Positions 41,267 through 49,910 of a stretch of 64,000 nt of DNA are shown here, one piece after another. The stretch is from Patulibacter sp. SYSU D01012 (GTDB lineage: Bacteria > Actinomycetota > Thermoleophilia > Solirubrobacterales > Solirubrobacteraceae). Both the position numbers and the translations under genes were made by a program. A model generated the notes under the pieces. It did not search any database and was not told where the DNA came from. It saw nothing but the letters and a program-made list of their open reading frames with translations. The stretch lies in the NCBI RefSeq assembly GCF_017916475.1, contig NZ_JAFMTB010000001.1, positions 744,001 to 808,000 of the forward strand. Direction: 5' to 3'. Numbering within the stretch: the stretch's first letter is position 1; each line of letters starts with the position of its first letter.

Positions 41267-42363
41267 GGCGCGCGCGGGCGCGGCTGCTCGTCGTCCTGGT
41301 CGCCGTGCTGGCCGCGGCGATGGCCCAGCCTGCCGCCGGGCAGGCGGCGAAGCTCCGCAAGATGTTCTGGGGGCCGGTGGCCCTGAACGGCGTGTCGCAG
41401 TTCCCGATCTACCACGAGCTGGGGGTGGACGTCTTCCAGATCGCCATCACGTGGAACGACGCCGCGCCCCGGCGGCCCGCCCGACCGACCGACCCGCACG
41501 ACCCCGCGTACGTCTGGCCGACGTCGGTGGACCAGGCGGTCGCGGAGGCGCGCCGCTTCGGCATGCAGGTCGCCGTCCAGCTCGCCGGAACGCCGTCGTG
41601 GGCGAACGGCGGACGGGACGCGTCCTACGCGCCGCGGCGCCCCGGCGACTACGGCGCGTTCGCCCGGGCAGCCGCGCGGCGCTATCCCGGCGTGCGGATC
41701 TGGATGGTCGGCGGCGAGCCCAACTCGGGGCTGCGCTGGAAGCCCACGACGCCGCAGCGCACGTTCCGCGAGACGCGCCTCTCGCGCGCCCAGCAGCGTG
41801 CGCCGCGGGCGTACGCGCGGGTGCTCGACGACGCGTACGCCGACCTGAAGGCGGTGAACCGCCGCAACGTGGTCGTCGGGGGGATGTCCTTCAGCGGGGG
41901 CGACACCCGGCCGGAGAACTGGGCGCGGTACCTGCGGCTGCCGAACGGGCGCCCGCCGCGCATGGACCTGTACGGGCACAACCCCTTCGGCCTGCGACGT
42001 CCCGATCTGACCAAGCCGCCGTCGCCCACCCAGGTGGTCGACATGTCGGACCTGCGGCGTCTGCGGCGGGTGATCGACGCGCGGCTCGCCAAGCCCCGGG
42101 GCAAGCGCTCCATCCGCCTGTACCTCTCGGAGTACACGATCCCGACGGGGCCCGACTCGGAGTTCATCTACTACACGACGCTGAAGGCGCAGGCGGCGTG
42201 GATCCCGGACGCGTTCGCGGTGGCGCACCAGGTCGGGGCGTGGGGGCTGGGGTGGGTCCACCTCTACGACGGCGACAACATCGGCAGCGGCACGCACGGC
42301 GGGCTGCTGTTCGAGAACGGGCTGAAGAAGCCCGGCTACGACGCGTTCCGCCGCGCGCACTGA
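41263..42363 (+). CDS. Secreted TIM-barrel glycoside hydrolase-like protein
   Basis: A 366-residue protein has a signal peptide (LLVVLVAVLAAAMAQPAAG) and a (beta/alpha)8-like domain. VDVFQIAITWNDAAP opens the barrel, VRIWMVGGEPNSG supplies a Glu at the end of strand 4 (acid/base of clan GH-A), and RLYLSEYTIPTGP a second Glu near strand 7 (nucleophile). The order fits GH5/GH39-like families, though the typical NEP is GEP here. Translationally coupled to the anchored protein and lying in a polysaccharide locus, it may trim or release the surface glycan. The substrate is not known. Confidence 0.75.
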   Translation: MRRARARLLVVLVAVLAAAMAQPAAGQAAKLRKMFWGPVALNGVSQFPIYHELGVDVFQIAITWNDAAPRRPARPTDPHDPAYVWPTSVDQAVAEARRFGMQVAVQLAGTPSWANGGRDASYAPRRPGDYGAFARAAARRYPGVRIWMVGGEPNSGLRWKPTTPQRTFRETRLSRAQQRAPRAYARVLDDAYADLKAVNRRNVVVGGMSFSGGDTRPENWARYLRLPNGRPPRMDLYGHNPFGLRRPDLTKPPSPTQVVDMSDLRRLRRVIDARLAKPRGKRSIRLYLSEYTIPTGPDSEFIYYTTLKAQAAWIPDAFAVAHQVGAWGLGWVHLYDGDNIGSGTHGGLLFENGLKKPGYDAFRRAH

Positions 42364-42422
42364 CCCCAGACGACGCCGCCCGCGCCGGGCCGAGCCCGGC
42401 CCGCCCCCCCCGCGGAACGACC

Positions 42423-42448
42423 GAGGGCCCCGCTTCAGCGGGGCCCTC
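42423..42448. terminator. Bidirectional terminator hairpin
   Basis: Perfect 12-bp arms GAGGGCCCCGCT and AGCGGGGCCCTC with a 2-nt centre lie between the convergent glycosidase and lon genes. Confidence 0.75.
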
Positions 42449-42504
42449 GTCCGTCGTCCGTCGCCCGGCGGCGCCGCCTCCCACGGCGCCGGGGCGGTGC
42501 GGGA

Positions 42505-44835
42505 TCAGACGCGTGCGCCGGCCACCTCGGCCACCCGCTCCTCGAGCGCGACCTCGAGGACCTCGTCCAGGCCCATCGACGGGTGGAAGGTGATCGCCTG
42601 GCGGACCTCCTCGGGCACGTCGTCCAGGTCGCCCCGGTTGCGCTCCGAGATGACCACGTCGGTCAGGCCCGCGGCGTGGGCGGCGATGCTCTTCTGCTTC
42701 AGGCCGCCGATCGGCAGGACGCGGCCCTGCAGGGTCACCTCGCCGGTCATGCCCACGGTGTGCTTGACCGGGCGCCCCGTCAGGAGCGACACCAGGGCGG
42801 TCACCATCGTGATGCCGGCGGAGGGGCCGTCCTTCGGGATCGCGCCCGCCGGCACGTGGACGTGGAACTCGGCGTCCTCGAACTTGGCCTCGTCGATGCC
42901 CAGCTTCTCCGCGTTGGCGCGCACCCAGGAGAGGGCGATCCGCGCCGACTCCTTCATGACGTCGCCGAGCTGGCCCGTGAGCACGAGCCCGCCCTTGCTG
43001 CCCGGAACGGGGACGCGCGTGGCCTCGATGAAGAGGACGTCGCCGCCGGTGCCCGTGACCGCCAGGCCGGTCGCCACGCCCGGCACCGCCGTGCGGGCCG
43101 CGGACTCGTGGAAGACCTTCTGCCGGCCGAGGGCGTCGCGGACGCGGTCCAGGTCGATGGCGACCGGGGCCTCGTCCTTGCCGGACGCGATGCGCGTGGC
43201 GGTCTTGCGCAGCAGCGTGCCGACCTGGCGCTCGAGCTGGCGCACGCCCGACTCGCGGGTGTACTCGTCCACGACGGTACGCAGCAGGGCGTCGTCGATC
43301 GTGACCTCGTCGTCGTGCAGGCCGTTCGCGCGGCGCTGGCGGGGCACCAGGTGGTCGCGGGCGATCGCCGTCTTCTCGGCCACGGTGTAGCCGTCGAAGG
43401 GGATGACCTCCATGCGGTCCAGCAGCGGCGCCGGGATCGTGTCCAGGCTGTTGGCCGTCGCGAGGAACAGCACCTGCGACAGGTCGACCTCGACGTCCAG
43501 GTAGTGGTCGCGGAAGGAGTGGTTCTGCGCGGGGTCCAGCACCTCGAGCAGCGCCGCCGACGGGTCGCCGCGCCAGTCCGCGCCGACCTTGTCGACCTCG
43601 TCCAGCAGCACGACCGGGTTCATCGTCCCGGCGTCGCGCAGCGCGCGCACCAGGCGGCCCGGCAGGGCGCCGATGTACGTGCGGCGGTGGCCGCGGATCT
43701 CGGACTCGTCGCGCACGCCGCCCAGGGCGATGCGCACGAACTCGCGGCCGGTCGCCTTCGCGATCGACTCGCCGATCGACGTCTTGCCGGTGCCCGGAGG
43801 GCCGACGAGCGTCAGGATCGTGCCGCCGGCGCGGCGCTTGGAGTTCTTCGTCACCTCGGCGTCGTCCAGGCCGCGGTCCTGCCGCAGCTTCTTGACGGCC
43901 AGGAACTCGACGATGCGGTCCTTGACGTCCTCGAGGCCGAAGTGGTCGTCGTCCAGCGTCTGCCGGGCGTGGACGGGGTCGAGGTTCTCCTCGGACCGCT
44001 CGCCCCACGGCACGGCCAGCAGCCAGTCGAGGTAGTTGCGGATCGTCTGGGCCTCGCCGGAGCCCTCGCCGCCCATGCGCTCGAAGCGGCCGAGCTCCTT
44101 GTCGGCCTGCTCGCGCACGGCTTCGGGCATGCCGGCGGCCTCGATCTTCTGCCGGTACTCGTCGACGACGGACGCGTCGTCCTCGCCGAGCTCGTGGCGG
44201 ATCGACTCCATCTGCTTGCGCAGCAGGTACTCGCGCTGCTGCTTCTGGGCGCCGGACTCCACGCCCTCGCGGATCTTCTGGCGCAGCTGCAGGTCCGTCA
44301 GGCGCTCGTTCATGAGCTCGACGGCGCGCTCCAGGCGCTCGGTGACGTCGAGGGTGGAGAGCAGCTCGGCCTTCTGCTCGACCGTCAGCTCGGGGTCGTA
44401 GCCGAGCGAGTCGGCCAGGGCGCCCGGCGCCTTGATGGCGCGCAGCACGGCGGCCACCGAGCCGTCGTCGCCGCGGGCGGTGAGGATCTCGTCGATGGTG
44501 GCGCGCAGCGTGCGGGTGAGCTCGCGCGTGCGGCCGTCGACGGGCTCCTCGTCGGGATGCTCCTCGACGCTGACGCGCAGGTCGCCCGTCGGGCCGGTGT
44601 GCGCGGCGCCGGCGACGCCGCGCGCCTCGCCCTCGAACATCGCGCCCCGACCGCCGCCGGGCAGCCGGACGCGGCGCTTGACGTGCGCGATGGTGCCGAC
44701 GGCCGCGAACTCGCCGTCGATCCGGGGCACCAGGAGCACGCGCTCCTCGTCGCCCGGGTCGACCGGCAGGGTCACGTCCATCGTCGGGAAGACGACGACG
44801 TCGTCCAGCGGGATCAGGGGAAGCGTGGTGGGCAT
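42505..44835 (-). CDS. lon: ATP-dependent protease Lon
   Basis: The 776-residue protein has the full LonA layout. An N-terminal substrate domain (LPLIPLDDVVVFPTMDVTLPV) and a coiled region (~180-310) precede the AAA+ module, with Walker A GPPGTGKTS and Walker B VLLDEVDKVG. The protease domain has the Ser-Lys dyad in PKDGPSAGITM and GLKQKSIAA. It degrades misfolded and regulatory proteins in the cytoplasm. ATG 44835 is preferred; an upstream GTG lies inside a palindrome that looks like an operator. It is transcribed alone and ends in a strong terminator. Confidence 0.95.
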   Translation of the reverse strand: MPTTLPLIPLDDVVVFPTMDVTLPVDPGDEERVLLVPRIDGEFAAVGTIAHVKRRVRLPGGGRGAMFEGEARGVAGAAHTGPTGDLRVSVEEHPDEEPVDGRTRELTRTLRATIDEILTARGDDGSVAAVLRAIKAPGALADSLGYDPELTVEQKAELLSTLDVTERLERAVELMNERLTDLQLRQKIREGVESGAQKQQREYLLRKQMESIRHELGEDDASVVDEYRQKIEAAGMPEAVREQADKELGRFERMGGEGSGEAQTIRNYLDWLLAVPWGERSEENLDPVHARQTLDDDHFGLEDVKDRIVEFLAVKKLRQDRGLDDAEVTKNSKRRAGGTILTLVGPPGTGKTSIGESIAKATGREFVRIALGGVRDESEIRGHRRTYIGALPGRLVRALRDAGTMNPVVLLDEVDKVGADWRGDPSAALLEVLDPAQNHSFRDHYLDVEVDLSQVLFLATANSLDTIPAPLLDRMEVIPFDGYTVAEKTAIARDHLVPRQRRANGLHDDEVTIDDALLRTVVDEYTRESGVRQLERQVGTLLRKTATRIASGKDEAPVAIDLDRVRDALGRQKVFHESAARTAVPGVATGLAVTGTGGDVLFIEATRVPVPGSKGGLVLTGQLGDVMKESARIALSWVRANAEKLGIDEAKFEDAEFHVHVPAGAIPKDGPSAGITMVTALVSLLTGRPVKHTVGMTGEVTLQGRVLPIGGLKQKSIAAHAAGLTDVVISERNRGDLDDVPEEVRQAITFHPSMGLDEVLEVALEERVAEVAGARV

Positions 44836-44853
44836 TGCTTGGGTGTCCTGGGT

Positions 44854-44890
44854 AGTTGAGAGAGTCAACTGTGACCTTGGTGAACCGTAC
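44854..44890 (-). promoter_or_regulatory. Lon promoter and overlapping palindrome
   Basis: TACGGT (minus strand, 44885-44890) is a likely -10. AGTTGA-N5-TCAACT (44854-44870) is a perfect inverted repeat in the early transcribed region. Position and TTGA/TCAA half-sites recall HspR-type (HAIR) control of heat-shock proteases, though arms and spacing differ from the CTTGAGT-N7-ACTCAAG consensus. Confidence 0.5.
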
Positions 44891-45082
44891 CACCGCGCGC
44901 CGTCGACGTCCAGATGATCTGAGTCGGCCGCGCTGAGATGTGCTGCCGACTGTAGCGCAGGTCTCCACGGCCGGGGCGGAAACGCCGGTGGGGACGGGCG
45001 ATTCGGCGCCCTTCACAGGGCCTTGACGCCGCGCTGCCCGATCTGCAGGCGACCTGCGCGGGGGCGGGCGCACCGTAGGGGC

Positions 45083-45631
45083 ATGGCCATCGCCTCTCGC
45101 CCCACCGCCTCCACCGGCCGCCCCGGCGACACGACCCCGGCGGACCGCGCCGCCGCGCGGGCCGCCGCGCTGTGCCGGGCCACCCCGCGGATCGCCGCCG
45201 GTCGCCCGCCGGCGCCGGCTCTCGCGCCCGCCACGCCCGCCGCGGCCCCGCCCGCCACGCCTGTGCGCGCCGCGGCCCCGTCGCCGTCGGCCCCGACCGC
45301 CGCCGCGGCGGCCGTCGCGGCGACGGGCGCGCCGATGACCGCCCGCGTGCGCGACCTGCTCGACCGGCGGCGCCGCGAGCGGCTGGCCGCCCGGATCGCC
45401 GCGGTGGTGGCGGCCCGGCGCACGGCCGACGGCAGCGGAGCCTGCGGGCGCCTGCGCGACGCGGAGCACCTGCTGCGCTCGGGCCTGGCCCTGCCGGCCC
45501 CGGCGGCGCACGCCCTGGAGGCGTTCCTGGACCGCGCCGAGGCCGGCGCCTACGCCGGCCGCGACGCCGACCTGCGGCGCGACGCCGGGGCGGCGTGCGC
45601 CGCGCTCGGGATCGTCACGCCCTTCGCCTGA
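45083..45631 (+). CDS. Hypothetical Ala/Pro/Arg-rich protein
   Basis: A 182-residue protein has two parts: a low-complexity N-terminal half rich in Ala, Pro and Thr (~1-85) and a helical C-terminal half with RVRDLLDRRRRERLAARIAAVVAARR, CGRLRDAEHLLRSGLALPAPAAHALEAFLDRAEAGAY. There is no signal peptide, membrane segment or known domain. CACCGT lies 6 nt before the ATG (leaderless spacing). It is divergent from lon and convergent with the ABC permease. Codon use looks native; I do not recognise a family. Confidence 0.62.
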   Translation: MAIASRPTASTGRPGDTTPADRAAARAAALCRATPRIAAGRPPAPALAPATPAAAPPATPVRAAAPSPSAPTAAAAAVAATGAPMTARVRDLLDRRRRERLAARIAAVVAARRTADGSGACGRLRDAEHLLRSGLALPAPAAHALEAFLDRAEAGAYAGRDADLRRDAGAACAALGIVTPFA

Positions 45632-45700
45632 TCCCTCGCCGCCCCGGCCCGGGCGTCGCCGCGGAGGCCGCGGGGCGCCGGCGACGGCCGGGGCGGAGCG

Positions 45701-45731
45701 GTCCCGCCCGCGCGTCCGGCGCGGGCGGGAC
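45701..45731. terminator. Bidirectional terminator hairpin
   Basis: Perfect 13-bp arms GTCCCGCCCGCGC and GCGCGGGCGGGAC with a 5-nt loop sit between convergent genes, 5 nt from the ABC permease stop. Confidence 0.72.
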
Positions 45732-45735
45732 GGGA

Positions 45736-46464
45736 TCAGTACTCGTCCCGCTGCACCCGCGTGACGGCGAGCGCCGCGATGGCGCCGAGCCACACGACGA
45801 GCGCCACGACCGCCGTGCCCAGGGCCAGGCGGTAGTCGTTGGCGCCGCCCTTGCCCTCCCACATCGCCACCTGGTCGAAGACGACCGGCAGCAGGTAGTT
45901 GGCCAGGGTCTCCGAGACGAACTCGGCCACTAGCCCCGTGATCAGCGTGCCGCCGAAGAACAGGACGACGCTGGCCGCGATGGCCGGGCCGTTCGAGCGC
46001 ATCAGCATGCCGATGCCGGTCGACACCAGGCCCCACGTCCACAGCGTGGCGAGGACGGCCCAGACGGCGTGGACGACGGCGTCGCCGGTGATCCCACCGG
46101 CGGCGGAGGACGCGGGGACGATCGAGATCAGCAGGACGAGCGCCGCCATCGGCAGCGCGGCCACCATGATCCCCAGGAGGCGCACGGCGGCGAGCTGCCA
46201 GCGCGGGACGCCGGTCAGCACCAGGTAGCGCATGGTGCCGTTGGCGGTGTCGTACGAGCCGGCGAGCGCCCCCATCACGACGACGCCCAGCAGGCCGGCG
46301 TAGCGGCCCGCGCTCGAGTAGTTGTCCAGCGCCTGGTTGCCGTCGTTCTGGTCGGCGAGCACGACGGCCAGGACGGTGATGAGCACCGCGAAGGCCGTGG
46401 CCCCGTAGAAGGAGGCGCGACGCCCCGTGATGCGCCGGACCTCGGCGCCGAGCAGCCGCAGCAT
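45736..46464 (-). CDS. ABC-2 family transporter permease
   Basis: A 242-residue protein has six helices: a first helix after RRASFYGATAFAVLITVLAVVLAD, then GRYAGLLGVVVMGALAGSYDTANGTMRYLVLTGVPRW, which is characteristic of bacitracin/lantibiotic-type ABC-2 permeases (BcrB-like), and a final helix ending VTRVQRDEY. It starts in a TGATG overlap with the ATPase gene. The transported compound is unknown; relatives export or detoxify membrane-active peptides. Confidence 0.85.
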   Translation of the reverse strand: MLRLLGAEVRRITGRRASFYGATAFAVLITVLAVVLADQNDGNQALDNYSSAGRYAGLLGVVVMGALAGSYDTANGTMRYLVLTGVPRWQLAAVRLLGIMVAALPMAALVLLISIVPASSAAGGITGDAVVHAVWAVLATLWTWGLVSTGIGMLMRSNGPAIAASVVLFFGGTLITGLVAEFVSETLANYLLPVVFDQVAMWEGKGGANDYRLALGTAVVALVVWLGAIAALAVTRVQRDEY

Positions 46465-47465
46465 CAGCGGGCCTCCTCTCCGGTCGTGGCCGGGGCGTCC
46501 GTGGCGGCGCCCCCCGCGGTGGAGGCGGGCCCGCCGCCGAGCTCGCCGGCGGTCTTGCCCGTCAGCTCCAGGAACCGCGCCTCGAGCGTCTCGCGGCGGG
46601 GCCGCAGCTCCAGGATGCCGACGCCGGCGGAGAACAGCTCGCGGCCGGTCTGCAGCAGCTGGTCGTCCGCGACCTCGTCGACGCGCACCTCGACCGTGCC
46701 GCCGTCCGCGGCGAGCACCTCGCGGGCGAACGGCAGGCCTTGCAGGACCGTGGTGGCGCGCGCGACGTCGTCCGGGCGGACGACGATGGCCTGCGAGCCG
46801 CCGCGCAGCAGGTCGGCCACGGAGCCGCTCGCGAGCATCTTGCCCTTCTCGATGATCGCGATCTGGTCGGCCATCTTCTCGACCTCGCTGAGGATGTGCG
46901 AGGAGATGAAGACGCTGCGGCCCTCAGCGACGAGCGCGCGGATCATGTCGCGGAACTCGGCCAGGCCGGCCGGGTCCAGGCCGTTCGTCGGCTCGTCGAG
47001 CACGAGCAGCTCGGGATCGTTGAGCAGCGCGCGGGCGACGCCGAGGCGCTGCCGCATGCCCAGCGAGTAGGTGCCGACCTTGTCCTTCGCACGGTCCGCC
47101 AGGCCCACGCGCTCGAGCGCGCCGCCGATCGCGGCCTTGCTCTCCGGGCCCTGGTGGGCGGCCCAGATCTCCAGGTTCTTGCGGCCCGTCAGGTACGGGT
47201 AGAAGCGCGGCTCCTCGACGATGGCGCCGACGCGCGACAGGGCCTCGCGGGTGTGGCCGGGCACCGACAGGCCGCGCACCTCGATGCGGCCCGAGGTCGG
47301 GCGCGCCAGGCCGAGCATCATGCGGATGAGCGTCGTCTTGCCGCAGCCGTTCGGGCCGAGCCAGGCGTAGCAGTGCCCGCGGGGGACGTCGATCGTGACG
47401 TCGTCGACGGCGGCGTTGTGGCCGAAGCGCTTGGTGACGTGGCTCAGGGAGATGACGGGGTCCAT
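46464..47465 (-). CDS. ABC transporter ATP-binding protein (BcrA-like)
   Basis: The 333-residue protein has an ABC domain (1-230): Walker A GPNGCGKTT, YSLGMRQRLGVARALL signature (SLGM for LSGG) and VLDEPTNGLDPAG, then FISSHILSEVEKMADQIAIIEKG with the switch His. A ~75-residue DUF4162-like C-terminal segment (RPDDVARATTVLQGLP, LELRPRRETLEARFLELTG) and a disordered Ala/Thr tail follow. With its permease it forms a multidrug or antimicrobial-peptide exporter of the BcrA/DrrA type. It is divergent from the APH-like gene. Confidence 0.88.
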   Translation of the reverse strand: MDPVISLSHVTKRFGHNAAVDDVTIDVPRGHCYAWLGPNGCGKTTLIRMMLGLARPTSGRIEVRGLSVPGHTREALSRVGAIVEEPRFYPYLTGRKNLEIWAAHQGPESKAAIGGALERVGLADRAKDKVGTYSLGMRQRLGVARALLNDPELLVLDEPTNGLDPAGLAEFRDMIRALVAEGRSVFISSHILSEVEKMADQIAIIEKGKMLASGSVADLLRGGSQAIVVRPDDVARATTVLQGLPFAREVLAADGGTVEVRVDEVADDQLLQTGRELFSAGVGILELRPRRETLEARFLELTGKTAGELGGGPASTAGGAATDAPATTGEEAR

Positions 47466-47578
47466 GGCGGTGCGTCGTCGCGGTCGGGGACGGGAGAGCG
47501 CCAGGGCGCCAGGCGACGTCGCGGGCCGCACGCTATCGGCCCCGCCCGGAGCTGCCCATCGGGGATGCCCCCGGGCGG

Positions 47579-47615
47579 GCCCCGATCCGGCGCCGCGTCC
47601 CCCCGGGATCGGGGC
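47579..47615. promoter_or_regulatory. Long inverted repeat in a divergent intergenic region
   Basis: Perfect 10-bp arms GCCCCGATCC and GGATCGGGGC are separated by 17 nt, between the ABC ATPase and APH-like starts. It is a candidate operator for either gene; no regulator is encoded alongside. Confidence 0.35.
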
Positions 47616-47661
47616 GGGGTCCGGCCCGCCGGGCGGCGTCGGGGTGGGGGATGATGCGGGG

Positions 47662-48582
47662 ATGCAGCAGACCCGCCGCCCCTGGACGCCCGAGGAGGCG
47701 CGGCCGCTCGTGGCGGCCGCCGCCGACGCCTGGGGGCTGGGCGGCACGCCGGAGCTCCTGCGGCTGGGCACGAACGCCAGCTACCGCGTGGGGGACGCGG
47801 TCGTCCGCGTGGCGCCGGAGACGCGCGACCGCGCCGCGATCGACCGCGAGCTGCACCTGGCGGCGTTCCTCGAGGACGCCGGGGTGCCGGCGGTGCGCCC
47901 GCTGCCCGGCGCGGCGCCGGTGCGGGTGGACGGCCGGTGGGCGACCGCCTGGGAGTGGGTGGCGCACGACCCGCAGGACGGCGTGGGCGGCGAGGCGTTC
48001 GGCGCGCTGCTGCGGCGCTTCCACGACGCCACCGCCAGCTACGACGCCGCGCTCCCCGACTGGGGCGCGCCGCAGCTCGTCGCCGCGCGTCTGCGGGGAC
48101 TGCGCGCCCACCCGGCGTTCTCCGACGACGAGGTCGACCTGCTGGAGCGGGCGCTGGCGGCGGTCGAGGCCGACCTGGCCGCGCTGGCGGACTCGACCCC
48201 CCACGGCGTCGTGCACGGCGACGCCCACCCGGGCAACGTCCTGCACGAGACGGGCACGGGCCGCGCGGTGCTCGCGGACTTCGACCTGATCGGCGTCGGC
48301 CCGCGCGCGTGGGACCTCGCGCCCGCGGCGCTGCACCCCCGCCGCTACGGCGCCGACCCGTCGTGGTGGGAGGCCGTGCGCCGCGGCTACGACCGTCCCG
48401 AGGATCCGTCCTGGGAGGTCTGCCTGCGCCTGCGCGAGCTGGCGTCCGCCGCGTGGCTCTTCGCGGCCGAGGACCCGACCGCCACGGACGCGGCGGGCCG
48501 CCCGCGCCGGTCCGCCGAGGCCGACGTCCGCATGCGCACCTTCACGGGCGACCCCGCGCCGCCCGTCTGGGGCCGGCACTAG
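47662..48582 (+). CDS. Aminoglycoside phosphotransferase (APH) family kinase
   Basis: A 306-residue protein-kinase-like enzyme has LLRLGTNASYRVGDAVVRVAPE (N-lobe with the conserved Lys replaced by Arg in VVRVAP), catalytic HGDAHPGNVLHE (Brenner motif HGDxxxxN) and metal-binding ADFDLIGVGPRAWDLA. The family phosphorylates antibiotics, choline, sugars or other small alcohols; the substrate cannot be told. GATGAT lies 6 nt before ATG 47662. It is transcribed alone. Confidence 0.85.
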   Translation: MQQTRRPWTPEEARPLVAAAADAWGLGGTPELLRLGTNASYRVGDAVVRVAPETRDRAAIDRELHLAAFLEDAGVPAVRPLPGAAPVRVDGRWATAWEWVAHDPQDGVGGEAFGALLRRFHDATASYDAALPDWGAPQLVAARLRGLRAHPAFSDDEVDLLERALAAVEADLAALADSTPHGVVHGDAHPGNVLHETGTGRAVLADFDLIGVGPRAWDLAPAALHPRRYGADPSWWEAVRRGYDRPEDPSWEVCLRLRELASAAWLFAAEDPTATDAAGRPRRSAEADVRMRTFTGDPAPPVWGRH

Positions 48583-48734
48583 CCGTCGCTCGCCGACCGT
48601 CGCCCCCCGGCGGGCGCCGTCGGCGTGCGGCCGTCGCCGGTCGCCCGTCGACGGGCGGCCCGGACGTCGGCCCCCGACGGCCGGCCGCGTCGGCGCCTCG
48701 TGCCCCGTCCGGGGCCGCGTCGGGCGCTCGGCTA

Positions 48735-48747
48735 CAACCGATGGTTG
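48735..48747. promoter_or_regulatory. Small palindrome upstream of the aldo/keto reductase
   Basis: CAACC-gat-GGTTG (perfect 5-bp arms) lies about 100 nt before the reductase ATG in an otherwise featureless 263-bp gap. It is a possible regulator site; weak by itself. Confidence 0.25.
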
Positions 48748-48845
48748 CGCGCGGGAGCACCGGGTATCCGTGTCGGGCGAGGCGTCTGCACCCGCCCGGC
48801 CGCCGCCGGGCCCGCGCCCCCTTCGACCACGGCGAAAGGCCCCCT

Positions 48846-49673
48846 ATGACGGTCCCCACCATCACGCTCAAGAGCGGCATCGAGATGCCGCAGCTCGGAT
48901 TCGGCGTCTTCCAGGTGCCGGACGACGAGACCGAGGCGGCGGTCACCGCGGCGCTCCAGGCCGGCTACCGCTCCATCGACACCGCCGCGATCTACGGCAA
49001 CGAGGCCGGCGTCGGCGCCGCCATCGCGAAGTCCGGCATCCCGCGCGACGAGCTGTTCGTCACCACGAAGCTGTGGAACTCCGAGCAGGGTCACGACTCG
49101 ACGCTGCGAGCGGCCGAGGAGAGCCTGCGCAAGCTCGGCCTGGACCACGTCGACCTGTACCTGATCCACTGGCCCACGCCCGACCGCGACCGCTACGTCG
49201 AGACCTGGAAGGCGTTCGAGCAGCTGCAGAAGGACGGCAAGACGCGCGCGATCGGCGTCTCGAACTTCCAGCCGGCGCACCTGGAGCGGCTCTTCGCCGA
49301 GTCGCACGTCGTGCCCGACGTCAACCAGGTCGAGCTGCACCCGTACCTGACCCAGGCCCCGCTGCGCGCGTTCCACGCCGAGCACGGCATCGCGACCGAG
49401 GCGTGGAGCCCGATCGCCCAGGGCGCGGTCCTGGACGATCCGACGATCGCCGCGATCGCGGAGCGCCTGGGCCGCACGACCGCCCAGGTCGTCCTGCGCT
49501 GGCACCTGCAGATCGGCAACGTCGTCATCCCCAAGTCCGTCACGCCGGAGCGCATCCGGCAGAACATCGAGGTCTTCGACTTCGAGCTGACCGCCGAGGA
49601 CGTGCTGGCCATCGACGCGCTCGACCGCGGCCACCGCACCGGCCCGGACCCGGACACGTTCAACCGGGCGTAG
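48846..49673 (+). CDS. Aldo/keto reductase
   Basis: A 275-residue TIM-barrel oxidoreductase shows the AKR tetrad: Asp in SIDTAAIYGNE, Tyr in AAIYGNE, Lys in FVTTKLW and His in LYLIHWPTP. The C-terminal cofactor segment VVIPKSVTPERIRQNIEVFDFEL selects NADPH by family. It resembles 2,5-diketo-gluconate/xylose-type reductases (AKR5). AAAGG 8 nt before the ATG is a modest Shine-Dalgarno. It is monocistronic, and its physiological carbonyl is unknown. Confidence 0.93.
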   Translation: MTVPTITLKSGIEMPQLGFGVFQVPDDETEAAVTAALQAGYRSIDTAAIYGNEAGVGAAIAKSGIPRDELFVTTKLWNSEQGHDSTLRAAEESLRKLGLDHVDLYLIHWPTPDRDRYVETWKAFEQLQKDGKTRAIGVSNFQPAHLERLFAESHVVPDVNQVELHPYLTQAPLRAFHAEHGIATEAWSPIAQGAVLDDPTIAAIAERLGRTTAQVVLRWHLQIGNVVIPKSVTPERIRQNIEVFDFELTAEDVLAIDALDRGHRTGPDPDTFNRA

Positions 49674-49910
49674 TCGCGGCGCGGCGCCCCCCGCGGAGGG
49701 GAACGCCGGCCCCGCACGGGCGGACGGCCGTCGGCGCGGAGGCGCTCGACGGTCGTGGCGAGCGGCGAGGCGCCAGGCGCCCGTGCCGCCGTCGAGGCGG
49801 GGCGTCGGGCCCTACCCGCGAGTATCGCCAGTGCTCGCCGGGGACGGCGTCCGCGGGGACGGCCTACGTGACAGGGTGCACGGAACCGCGCGGAGTGGCA
49901 GGATGCCGCC

